Shown here one piece after another: positions 22,276-29,558 of a DNA stretch of 31,389 nt. Positions within the stretch are counted from its first letter, which is position 1; every line of letters begins with the position of its first letter. A program made the position numbers and the translations under genes. The notes under the pieces were generated by a model. The model did no database searches. It saw nothing but the letters and a program-made list of their open reading frames with translations, and had not been told where the DNA came from. Source of the DNA: CAZPMO01 sp964587515 (GTDB lineage Bacteria; Pseudomonadota; Alphaproteobacteria; MPNO01); the NCBI GenBank assembly GCA_964587515.1, contig CAZPMO010000039.1, positions 1 to 31,389 on the forward strand. The letters are read 5' to 3'.

Positions 22276-22399
22276 ATTCGCGGTTTATTTCTTGCGGTTC
22301 GTTGACCGGTCGTCTTGACTCTACAATGGGCGGCGGGGACGCGATAGACGCAATCCCGATACCCCGTCGCCGCATGTTTCGATGACAAGGAGGCGAGCC

Positions 22400-22933
22400 A
22401 TGGCCCAACCTACACGTCGCGTGGTCACCGGCCACGACGCGCGCGGCCGTTCCATATTCATCGCCGACGGGCCGGCCTCCAACGTCAACATCTTCGAAAA
22501 GGGTGGTGGCATGGCGGTAACCGAATTGTGGTCCACGCCGGGTACGCCGGCTGACAACACGGGCATTGATGATGCGGGGGCGGCGCCGTTCCACCTCGAA
22601 CCCGAGGCCACGGGCACGCGCTTCCGGGTTGTCGAATACCCGCCGGACTCGGTCCGTTTCGCGGCCGGCAACGACGCCGGCACAATCCAGGAAATGCGCG
22701 CCGGCGCCGATCTCGCGACCGATACCGATCGTCATCCGGGCATGCACAGGACCGACAGCATCGATTACGCCATCGTGCTGTCGGGCGAGATCTGGGCGTT
22801 GATGGACGAGGGCGAGACGCTGCTCAGGACCGGCGACGTGCTGGTCCAGCGCGGCACCAGCCACGCCTGGTCGAACCGCACCGAAGAACCGGCCCGCGTC
22901 GCTTTTGTGCTGATTGGCGCGTCGCCGGTCTAG
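22400..22933 (+). CDS. Cupin-domain protein
   Basis: 177 residues from ATG 22400, with AGGAGG ending 6 nt before it; an ATG at 22382 would put the ribosome site inside the gene. The C-terminal half is a single cupin barrel: HPGMHRTDSIDYAIVLSGEI (motif 1, ~110-130), then GDVLVQRGTSHAWSN (motif 2, ~145-160) with the metal-type histidine. The N-terminal half is a beta-rich domain that continues the fold. This layout is common in small-molecule dioxygenases, isomerases and binding proteins near aromatic-degradation genes; the role is unknown. It is divergent from the LLM oxidoreductase. Its stop TAG shares CTAG with the stop of the convergent small gene. Confidence 0.8.
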   Translation: MAQPTRRVVTGHDARGRSIFIADGPASNVNIFEKGGGMAVTELWSTPGTPADNTGIDDAGAAPFHLEPEATGTRFRVVEYPPDSVRFAAGNDAGTIQEMRAGADLATDTDRHPGMHRTDSIDYAIVLSGEIWALMDEGETLLRTGDVLVQRGTSHAWSNRTEEPARVAFVLIGASPV

Positions 22934-23109
22934 AAGCCGAATTTTGCTCGCAGCGTTGCGACGTGTTCGGCGTCGACGTGGTAAAGCTCGGCGATTTCGT
23001 CGTCGGATTTGCCGGCGAGCACCAGCGACTGCAGCAGGATTTCATTCACGGGCCAGGCATGGCCGGGCCACTCTTCCATGATCGGCATATGCCAAGAGGA
23101 GGCGTTCAT
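22930..23109 (-). CDS. Small conserved-looking hypothetical protein
   Basis: 59 residues from ATG 23107-23109; a TTG start would extend it to 71. The sequence MNASSWHMPIMEEWPGHAWP leads into a short helix-turn-helix-like region, LVLAGKSDDEIAELYHVDAE and HVATLRAKFGF, which resembles the 'S..EIA..Y.V....V..L' pattern of small DNA-binding or DUF proteins. I do not recognise the family. The coding pattern is good, and the gene ends convergently against the cupin gene. Function unknown. Confidence 0.55.
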   Translation of the reverse strand: MNASSWHMPIMEEWPGHAWPVNEILLQSLVLAGKSDDEIAELYHVDAEHVATLRAKFGF

Positions 23110-23237
23110 TGGGCGTCTCAATTCAGATTCATGACCCTGCGCCAAGAGCGCCTTGGGCCTTGTCGAAAAAGAGGCAGAAACGTTTTAAGAAAAGATTGAT
23201 CGACGGCGGAATTCGCGGGCTTCGACCCGGACCGACG

Positions 23238-23582
23238 TCAGTGTTTCGGGCTGGCGCAGCCTATGCACACGGCGACCGAGGGGTCGAGTTCGAGCCGCTT
23301 GATGGCGATTTCATCGCCACAGGTCACGCAATAGCCGTACTCGCCTTCCTCCATCCGCTGCAACGCGGCCCCGATACGGCCGATTTCAGCGTTGCGGCGA
23401 CGCTCGGTCTCCTTCGCCATTTCCTGATTTTGCAATGCATCGATGCGCGACAGTCGTCCGACGCGGGTCTGGTCCAGTTCAACCGGGGCGCCCGATTCGC
23501 TGTTATCGGCGAGGACGCGCGCGATCTCGTCGCGCCGTTGCAGTAGACGGTTCTTCATCGCATTGAGTCTCGAAACGCTCAT
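23238..23582 (-). CDS. DksA/TraR-type C4 zinc-finger protein
   Basis: 114 residues from ATG 23580-23582, chosen because GAGGGAG lies upstream within the extra part of the longer frame. The N-terminal two thirds form a helical coiled coil (MKNRLLQRRDEIARVLAD..., IDALQNQEMAKETERRRNAE). The C-terminus has the zinc finger YGYCVTCGDEIAIKRLELDP...CIGC, i.e. C-x2-C...C-x2-C, as in DksA/TraR. Such proteins bind in the RNA polymerase secondary channel and modulate transcription during stringent response, but short paralogues often have unknown targets. It is transcribed towards the small hypothetical gene, 128 bp away. Confidence 0.88.
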   Translation of the reverse strand: MSVSRLNAMKNRLLQRRDEIARVLADNSESGAPVELDQTRVGRLSRIDALQNQEMAKETERRRNAEIGRIGAALQRMEEGEYGYCVTCGDEIAIKRLELDPSVAVCIGCASPKH

Positions 23583-23686
23583 CCCCGGGCTCCCTCGACG
23601 GTCTCCCCACAAGCGATAATCTTACTCCACAAGTTCAGAACGCCAAGCGTTTTAACCGGTCATTATTATTCCTCTGGCCGATCCGG

Positions 23687-23731
23687 CGATCGGAAAAAAA
23701 GGCGGCCCGAAGGCCGCCTTTTGTCCGATCG
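23687..23731. terminator. Bidirectional rho-independent terminator
   Basis: GGCGGCC (23701-23707) pairs with GGCCGCC (23712-23718) around CGAA, flanked by seven A on the left and TTTT on the right. The outer arms CGATCGGA and TCCGATCG extend the stem. It lies 40 bp after the gcrA stop on the minus strand, where the A-run reads as a T-run. Confidence 0.9.
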
Positions 23732-23770
23732 GTCGGCCGTCCCGACCAGACAGGTTGTAAAATCCTCGAA

Positions 23771-24136
23771 TTACGCCGCCGACCGCTTCTTCAGCAGATA
23801 TCCCGCCGTCAGATGCTCGGCGCAATAGAGCCGTCCGGGCTGGCATGTCTTGCCGCAGATATGCAGACCAAACCTGCCCGGTTCCTCTATATGCCATCGG
23901 CACATCCAGCTTTTCATCTCGGGCACGGGCTCGACGATAGGTATCTCGATCACCGGCGGCGGCGGTTCCGGCTCGACTTCGGGCTGAGGCGCGCCGCGCT
24001 GCAGGTTCAGGCGATGCGCCTTACCGATCACCGCGTTGCGGGTAACGCCCCCCAGTTTTTCGGCGATCTGACGCGCCGACCACCCTTCGGCCCATAATCT
24101 GGCCAGTCTTTCAACCCGTTCGGATGTCCAGTGCAT
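23771..24136 (-). CDS. gcrA: GcrA cell cycle regulator
   Basis: 121 residues, shorter than the ~170 of Caulobacter but with both conserved ends. The N-terminal DNA-binding domain reads MHWTSERVERLARLWAEGWS, ARQIAEKLGGVTRNAVIGKA-HRL (residues 1-43), the diagnostic GcrA helix-turn-helix. A proline-rich linker follows (~50-72), then a C-terminal region with CRWH...GLHICGKTCQPGRLYC-AEH, which contacts sigma-70 in the known protein. GcrA binds CcrM-methylated GANTC sites and activates cell-cycle genes; it is restricted to Alphaproteobacteria, which fixes the lineage. GAGGGG stands upstream of the ATG. Two GANTC sites (24222-24226, 24241-24245) lie in the upstream region. Confidence 0.95.
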   Translation of the reverse strand: MHWTSERVERLARLWAEGWSARQIAEKLGGVTRNAVIGKAHRLNLQRGAPQPEVEPEPPPPVIEIPIVEPVPEMKSWMCRWHIEEPGRFGLHICGKTCQPGRLYCAEHLTAGYLLKKRSAA

Positions 24137-24342
24137 TGTGTCCCCTCAGAAAACCCGTCGCTATATGTCGTACGCAATAGGTATGCGACCACTATATGTA
24201 GGATGCCTTCCGATGCAACAAGAATCCGGCATGAAGGCGAGATTCATGTGGAAAAGGCAGGGAAAAGCCCGTGAAAAGGTGTGGAGAAGAGCGTGCGCAA
24301 CATTCCGCGCGTCATTTCTCGGGAAAATCCTGATATCGTCGG
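24137..24342 (-). promoter_or_regulatory. Upstream region of gcrA with two GANTC sites
   Basis: 206 bp between gcrA and the SRAP gene (both minus strand). It contains GAATC at 24222-24226 and GATTC at 24241-24245, i.e. two potential CcrM methylation / GcrA target sites 19 bp apart, about 90-105 bp upstream of the gcrA start. I see no clear -35/-10 pair. Confidence 0.4.
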
Positions 24343-25017
24343 TCAGGCGGCCAGTGGCTCGATACAGGTGGGATCGTCGTTGCGCACATTGTTGACGCGC
24401 GTCCCGACGCGATAGAACGCCATCGGCTCGGCCGGGTAGGGGCCGAGCATTCTTTCGGCTTCGGCGCCCTCCGGCGCACGGTCGAGCCAGGCACCGTAAT
24501 CGGCGGGATCGAGGATCACCGGCATGCGCCCATGGATCGGGCGCAACTTGTCGTTGGCGTCGGTGGTGATGATGGTCACGGACTCGATGGTCTCGCCGCC
24601 CTCGGGCGGCGTCCAGCGTTCCCACAGCCCGGCGAAGGCGAACGGGGCGCCGCCTTTCATGCCGATGCGAAAGGGTTGCTTGCGCCCGTCCTCGGTCCGC
24701 CATTCATAGAACCCGTCGGCCGGCACCAGGCAGCGGCGCGCGGCGAACGCGTCGCGAAAGCTTGGTTTGCTGGCGACCGTATCGGCGCGCGCGTTGATCG
24801 TCCGCGCGCCAAACGAGGCGTCCTTCGCCCAGGCCGGTATCAGCCCCCAGCGCAGCATGACCAGTTCACGTCCCTCGCTATCGCTCGCCGGGCGCACCAC
24901 CGGTGTCTGCTGGGTCGGCGCGATATTATAGCGCGGCGCGAGGTTCGGCAGGTTGGTGAACTCGAACAACCGCCGAAGCGCTTCCGGGGCCGTGGTCAGG
25001 CTGTATCGTCCGCACAA
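24343..25017 (-). CDS. SRAP/YedK-family peptidase-like protein (HMCES homologue)
   Basis: 224 residues starting at TTG (25015-25017). The family needs cysteine as residue 2, exposed after Met removal, to crosslink abasic sites in single-stranded DNA; here TTG is followed directly by TGC (CGRYSLTTAPE), so the non-ATG start is decided by function. An ATG at 25041 would give MIRNGLNALCGRY and bury the cysteine. Other active-site motifs are present: PRYNIAPTQ (Asn), DGFYEWRTEDGRKQPFRI (Glu) and IHGRMPVIL (His). It shields abasic sites during replication. It begins 16 bp after the stop of the large hybrid kinase on the same strand; no functional link is implied. Confidence 0.92.
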   Translation of the reverse strand: MCGRYSLTTAPEALRRLFEFTNLPNLAPRYNIAPTQQTPVVRPASDSEGRELVMLRWGLIPAWAKDASFGARTINARADTVASKPSFRDAFAARRCLVPADGFYEWRTEDGRKQPFRIGMKGGAPFAFAGLWERWTPPEGGETIESVTIITTDANDKLRPIHGRMPVILDPADYGAWLDRAPEGAEAERMLGPYPAEPMAFYRVGTRVNNVRNDDPTCIEPLAA

Positions 25018-25033
25018 AGCATTCAAACCGTTT

Positions 25034-28000
25034 CTAATCAAGCGCGTTGCGAACCGCCTCGGCGAGTTGACGTATTTGGAACGGCTTGTTGATGAGCACC
25101 GTATCGGCGCCCAGAAAGCCGCTACGCTTTGCCGCCTCGGCGTGGTATCCCGACATGAAGATAATCCTTAGATCAGGATAGTCCTTTTTTGCGTCCTCGG
25201 CGAATTCCGGGCCGCTCATTCCGCCGGGGAGCACGACATCGGAAAGCACCAGATCCACCTGTTCGCCGGCCGCCAAAATGTTCCGCGCTTCTTTCGCCGA
25301 CGGCACGGCGATAACACGGTATCCTAATCCAAGCAGCATTTCGGACGCGAAGTCACGAACATCTTCATCGTCTTCAATGATCAGTATCATTTCACTCAGG
25401 CCGGGCGGAATGACGTCCTCAACGGCGGAAGCCTCTCGCCGGGTGTCGGTCTCTCCGCGCGGCAGATAAAGCTTAATCGTGGTGCCCTTGCCTTCCTCGC
25501 TGTAAATGTTGACCAGTCCGCCGGATTGTTTCGCGAAGCCGTAAATCATGGAAAGACCCAGGCCGCTCCCCGCGCCAACTTCCTTGGTGGTGAAAAAGGG
25601 CTCGAACGCGTGCGCCAGTACCTCGGACGACATTCCCGTCCCGGTGTCACTCACCGCCATAACCACATAATCCCCGACCACCGCGTCGTGGTCCTCGGCG
25701 ATATAGTCCCCATCGAGACGGGCGTTCGAACATTCGGTCGTAAGCTTGCCCCCTGTCGGCATTGCGTCGCGCGCGTTGATCGCAAGGTTCAATAACGCGC
25801 TTTCCAACTGGCCGGGATCGACCATGATCGGCCAGAGATCAGGCGCGGATTTCAACTCTATATCAATGGTCTCGCCCAAGGGACGCGCCAATAGCTCCGA
25901 CAGGCCCGTCATCAGCTCGGCCAGATCCATCACTTGTGGATTCAAGGGCTGCTGGCGCGAAAAAGCCAGAAGGCGGTGCGTCAGTTCGGACCCGCGCTTG
26001 GAAGCGCGCAGGATCGCCTGCGTCCGGGCATTGTTTCCATCCGGTCCGTCCGCGAGGAGTTCCGCATTTCCCAGGATGACGGTCAGAAGATTGTTGAAAT
26101 CATGCGCGACCCCGCCCGTGAGTTGGCCTACGGCTTCCATCTTCTGGGCTTGGCGAAGCTGGGATTCCAGACGCTGATATTCGGTCTGATCGACAATGAT
26201 GTTGATGGTGGCGGGCTCGCCTTCCCAGTTAAACGGCCCGACTATGCTGCGCGTTTCCAGAATCTCGCCGTTCAGCGTGCGATGACGCGTTTGCGCCATC
26301 GCGGAGGGCCGGCCGGAATCTTGAACTGTTATTCGGCGCGCCAGAACTTGCCCGCGGAACGCGTCATCGACGAGCGAAAGACCATCGGCCCCGACGAGAC
26401 CCGACCCCTCCGGGACATCGAACATTTGATTGGCCAGCGCGTTGGCGAATACGATCTTGCCCTTGCTCTGAATAAGATACGCCGCCGGGATAAGCTCGCT
26501 GATCTCTTTGTTGGTGCGCTCGCTTTCGCGTAATTTTTCCTCCGCTTTCAAACGATCGCTGATGTCACGAATGCCTATCAAAACACCCGGTTCGCCCTTC
26601 CACGTACATAACGACCCGGAAGATTCGCTCATGAATTCGGTGCCGTCGAAGCGGATGCGCTTACGCTCGACAAACGGCATTTGACAACCGCCGAGTATTT
26701 GCTGCCGTCTTGAATCGGCGTTTCCATGATGATCCGGATGCATGAGAATGAGGTTGTTTTTTCCAACGAACTGTTCCGCGGACTCCGCCCGGAACAACTG
26801 AACGGCGGTTTGGTTTGCGAATTCCATGATGCCGTCCTGTCGGGTCACGACGACGGCATAGGGCGCGTTTTCAATCACATCGCGGTAACGCTTTTCGCTC
26901 TCGAGCAGTAGCTCCCGGGCACGGATTTGTTCGGTAACGTCGCGCATCATTAGAAGAATGGAAGGCTGGCCTTCCCATTCGAATTTCGTGCCGATGCGTT
27001 CCACGTTGATTGTCTCGCCGTCGAAGCAGACGAAACGCGCTTGTTCAAGATCGCTTTGCCCGGTCTCGGCGACCCGGCGCCGGCGTTCGAGAACCCCGGC
27101 GCGATCATCGGGGTGGATCAGGTCCATCGGATCCGTGCCAAGAAGGGCATCGGGACCATCGGCGTGAAGCATCGAAACGATCGCCGGATTGGCATAGACG
27201 ATCTTGCCGTCTGTATGAACGATGATCCCTTCGGGCGAGGATTCGGCGAGCAGGCGATTGCGACGTTCGCTCGCGCTCAATGCCCCCTCGACGCGCATTT
27301 GTTGCTCGTGAATAACCGCCAGTCGTCCCATCGCCATGTGCTCGCGGATCGCGAACAGAAATAGCACGCTGATGATCGCGCCGATCAGTCCGGCAATTCC
27401 ATAGTGGATACGGGCGGTTCCGGCGAAAGCGGCTTCAATATTCGGAAGCGCCGTTCCGATGACGGAGACCATGGAGAATCCCACGACCTTGCGGTAGGTC
27501 CAAAAGCGCGGAACGCCGTCGACGATGCTCGTCTGGTGGTAGACGCCGCGCGGGCTTTTTTCCAGATGAGCCCACAGTCGGGACTTTTCGATATGTCGAT
27601 TTGCGCCCTTGGGTATGGCGGGAGAACGCAGCCTGATAATCTTGTCGAGTCCCACGATCGTCGCGCTGCTGTCGGGCCCGATACGCGTGGTCTCGAAAAA
27701 GGCCAGCAATTGAGTCGCCTTGACGGCCGCGAATATTACACCCCCAAACTCGCCATCCGGGCCCATGAGACGACGCACCAGCCGAACCGTCACCAGCCCG
27801 GTATTGCGCCCTTTGCGCGCCAATGAAATGACCACCTGATCCGACGCGCTGGCTTTCTGAGTTTTGAAATAGTCGCGGTCGCGCGCGTTGATTCCGGGCT
27901 TGATCCGCCGTTCGGCGCGGCCATCCGAAATGAGCAGCGGCACGCCATCCGCGCCCATGACGGTGATATGGGACAATATCGTCGCATCGGGCGGGATCTC

Positions 28001-28321
28001 GGACATGTAACGTCGGATCGCGTCCACCGACCGGCTTTCCGCATAAACCCGCCTTGCCGATTTGATATAGTCGTCGGCATAGCGGAATGTGTCGGCGACA
28101 TGGCGCTCGAAAAAGGTCGCGATCCCATTCGCGTTTTCGACCGCCGAATCGTGCGCCTTCTGCCGTTCCTGGGACACCAGATAGTAAGAGAGGATCCAGA
28201 TCGCCGCCAGAATGGATACCCACGCAACGACATAGATAATAAATCTAGCGCTTCGGTATTCTCTGGGGATTAAGGCATTTGTAATTTTATGCTCTTGTTT
28301 GCCAACACTGATGCTCATCAA
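25034..28321 (-). CDS. Hybrid sensor histidine kinase with an extracytoplasmic Cache-like domain, three PAS domains and a receiver
   Basis: 1095 residues; tandem ATGs at the start, first used. Order: membrane segment ~26-49; extracytoplasmic double-Cache-like sensor ~55-300 (INARDRDYFK at 144-153 is typical); membrane segment ~306-326; PAS ~352-465, ~475-590 and ~600-715, each ending in a 'D(V/I)(T/S)..' connector; HisKA with GGVAHDFNNLLT (phospho-acceptor His740); HATPase with LLNLAINARDAM, SDTGTGM and GAGSGLGLSM; receiver with acidic IIEDDEDVRD, Asp1028 in LVLSDVVLPGG and Lys1079. It should autophosphorylate on a periplasmic ligand and internal PAS cues, and relay to its own receiver. No DNA-binding partner is adjacent. 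The sensor start is divergent from the betaine operon, which hints at, but does not show, osmotic or solute sensing. Confidence 0.93.
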   Translation of the reverse strand: MMSISVGKQEHKITNALIPREYRSARFIIYVVAWVSILAAIWILSYYLVSQERQKAHDSAVENANGIATFFERHVADTFRYADDYIKSARRVYAESRSVDAIRRYMSEIPPDATILSHITVMGADGVPLLISDGRAERRIKPGINARDRDYFKTQKASASDQVVISLARKGRNTGLVTVRLVRRLMGPDGEFGGVIFAAVKATQLLAFFETTRIGPDSSATIVGLDKIIRLRSPAIPKGANRHIEKSRLWAHLEKSPRGVYHQTSIVDGVPRFWTYRKVVGFSMVSVIGTALPNIEAAFAGTARIHYGIAGLIGAIISVLFLFAIREHMAMGRLAVIHEQQMRVEGALSASERRNRLLAESSPEGIIVHTDGKIVYANPAIVSMLHADGPDALLGTDPMDLIHPDDRAGVLERRRRVAETGQSDLEQARFVCFDGETINVERIGTKFEWEGQPSILLMMRDVTEQIRARELLLESEKRYRDVIENAPYAVVVTRQDGIMEFANQTAVQLFRAESAEQFVGKNNLILMHPDHHGNADSRRQQILGGCQMPFVERKRIRFDGTEFMSESSGSLCTWKGEPGVLIGIRDISDRLKAEEKLRESERTNKEISELIPAAYLIQSKGKIVFANALANQMFDVPEGSGLVGADGLSLVDDAFRGQVLARRITVQDSGRPSAMAQTRHRTLNGEILETRSIVGPFNWEGEPATINIIVDQTEYQRLESQLRQAQKMEAVGQLTGGVAHDFNNLLTVILGNAELLADGPDGNNARTQAILRASKRGSELTHRLLAFSRQQPLNPQVMDLAELMTGLSELLARPLGETIDIELKSAPDLWPIMVDPGQLESALLNLAINARDAMPTGGKLTTECSNARLDGDYIAEDHDAVVGDYVVMAVSDTGTGMSSEVLAHAFEPFFTTKEVGAGSGLGLSMIYGFAKQSGGLVNIYSEEGKGTTIKLYLPRGETDTRREASAVEDVIPPGLSEMILIIEDDEDVRDFASEMLLGLGYRVIAVPSAKEARNILAAGEQVDLVLSDVVLPGGMSGPEFAEDAKKDYPDLRIIFMSGYHAEAAKRSGFLGADTVLINKPFQIRQLAEAVRNALD

Positions 28322-28462
28322 AACCTAACCTAATAGATAGGGCGCCTCTGAGTAACTAGCTTCAGGCCTCAAAAAAGCAAGTTGTACAGCCGTTCTGGAA
28401 GCCAAGACACTTGGTCGATTTGCAAGACCATTTCTGAACCCGGACGCAAACGGGCGGTGTCG

Positions 28463-28491
28463 TTGCTCCAAAGGCCGGGGTCTGTTATCTT
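28463..28491 (+). promoter_or_regulatory. Probable sigma-70-type promoter of the betaine operon
   Basis: TTGCTC (28463-28468) and TATCTT (28486-28491) are separated by exactly 17 bp. A start near 28498 would give a leader of about 250 nt before the first ATG at 28752. Between the kinase start and this site (28322-28462) I see no feature. Confidence 0.5.
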
Positions 28492-28497
28492 CGCATG

Positions 28498-28751
28498 CGT
28501 ATAAGGGGTGATGTCGTCCATCTGGACGATTTAATCATCCCGGCGGGCGACGCGTCGGGGGCTTTGCCCTCGCTGCACTGGCGGACAAGAAGAATAAATT
28601 AAACGCGTCGTTAAACACCTGGCGAAGATCAGGTTAGGGAAGCCGTCAAACCAAATCTGGAACCCGCGCCCGATCCCAGTTGTCTTTGGGGACGGGTGAC
28701 CGATCGCAACCTTTTGCGATTGGTGGGATTTTTGTCGTAAGCGGATGGAAA
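28498..28751 (+). promoter_or_regulatory. Structured 5' leader of the betaine synthesis operon (candidate attenuator or riboswitch)
   Basis: This ~250-nt leader holds no open frame of note. At 28505-28541, GGGGTGAT pairs with ATCATCCC, enclosing TCGTCC/GGACGA with loop ATCT. Another G/C-rich hairpin lies around 28550-28575. At its end stands a terminator-like hairpin (28699-28733), only 18 nt before the ATG. It does not match any riboswitch consensus I can recall (glycine, SAM-I/II/V, SAH). Confidence 0.45.
28699..28733 (+). terminator. Terminator-like hairpin just upstream of the methyltransferase start
   Basis: ACCGATCGCAA (28699-28709) pairs with TTGCGATTGGT (28714-28724) over 11 positions, one of them G-U, around the 4-nt loop CCTT. 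GGGA and five T (28729-28733) follow. A terminator here, inside the operon leader, would act as an attenuator. Confidence 0.6.
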
Positions 28752-29558
28752 ATGAGCACATCGAGTTTGAAACTGCAGGACTTCGGCGATGAACCGCTGC
28801 TGGTCCGTGATACCGAGCATTACCAAGAGGAGTACGTCCAGTCCTTCGTCGAAAAATGGGACGAGTTGATTGACTGGGACGCGCGAACGGAAAGCGAAGG
28901 ACAGTTTTTCGTCGACACCCTGAAGGCGCGCGGAAAAGAAAAAATTCTCGATGTCGCCACCGGAACGGGATTTCATTCGGTCCAGCTTCTCAAGGCCGGG
29001 TTCGACGTCACCAGCGCCGATGGCAATGCCGAGATGCTGACCAAGGCGTTCGAGAACGCCCGCGACAAGAGCCTCATGCTGCAAACCGTGCACGCCGACT
29101 GGCGATGGCTCAACAAGGATGTTCACGGCAAGTTCGATGCAATCGTCTGCCTCGGAAATTCATTTACCCATTTATTCGACGAGAGCGATCGTCGACGGGC
29201 GCTGGCCGAGTTCTATGCCGCGCTGAAATATGACGGCGTCCTGATCATCGATCAGCGCAATTACGATTCCATCCTCGACGAAGGATTTTCCTCGAAGCAC
29301 ACCTATTATTATTGCGGCGATCAGGTGACCGCGGAGCCCGAGCATGTCGACGAATCGCTCGCGCGGTTCCGCTACTCCTTCCCTGACGGCTCCGAGTTCC
29401 ACCTCAATATGTTCCCGCTGCGCAAGGCCTATATGCGGAATTTGCTGTTTGATATCGGCTTTCAGCGGATCAAGACATATGGCGATTTCCAGGAGACGTA
29501 TCAGGAAAGCGATCCTGACTTCTTCGTCCACGTGGCCGAAAAAAAATACCATGAATGA
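28752..29558 (+). CDS. Glycine/sarcosine N-methyltransferase
   Basis: 268 residues from ATG 28752, the length reported for halophile glycine-sarcosine methyltransferases; a TTG-led extension would run through the leader hairpin and is rejected. The enzyme uses S-adenosylmethionine to convert glycine to sarcosine and on to dimethylglycine. The SAM-binding motif I is LDVATGTGFHSVQLLKAGFD (~66-85), and motif II is the acidic SADGN. FDAIVCLGNSFTHLFDESDR and LIIDQRNYDSILD follow. The C-terminal barrel-like part (HLNMFPLRKAYMRNLLFDIG) agrees with the family. It overlaps the next gene, for the second methyltransferase, by 8 bp, so the pair forms the three-step glycine-to-betaine route. Confidence 0.88.
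   Translation: MSTSSLKLQDFGDEPLLVRDTEHYQEEYVQSFVEKWDELIDWDARTESEGQFFVDTLKARGKEKILDVATGTGFHSVQLLKAGFDVTSADGNAEMLTKAFENARDKSLMLQTVHADWRWLNKDVHGKFDAIVCLGNSFTHLFDESDRRRALAEFYAALKYDGVLIIDQRNYDSILDEGFSSKHTYYYCGDQVTAEPEHVDESLARFRYSFPDGSEFHLNMFPLRKAYMRNLLFDIGFQRIKTYGDFQETYQESDPDFFVHVAEKKYHE

Noticed and set aside
22292..22326. Promoter TTGACC...TACAAT for the cupin gene
   Set aside because: The elements look good individually, but the spacing is only 14 bp, too short for a standard sigma-70 promoter.
28498..28751. Known riboswitch (glycine, SAM-II, SAM-V or SAH) in the betaine leader
   Set aside because: None of the conserved core sequences that I remember for these classes is visible; only generic hairpins and a terminator-like structure can be supported.
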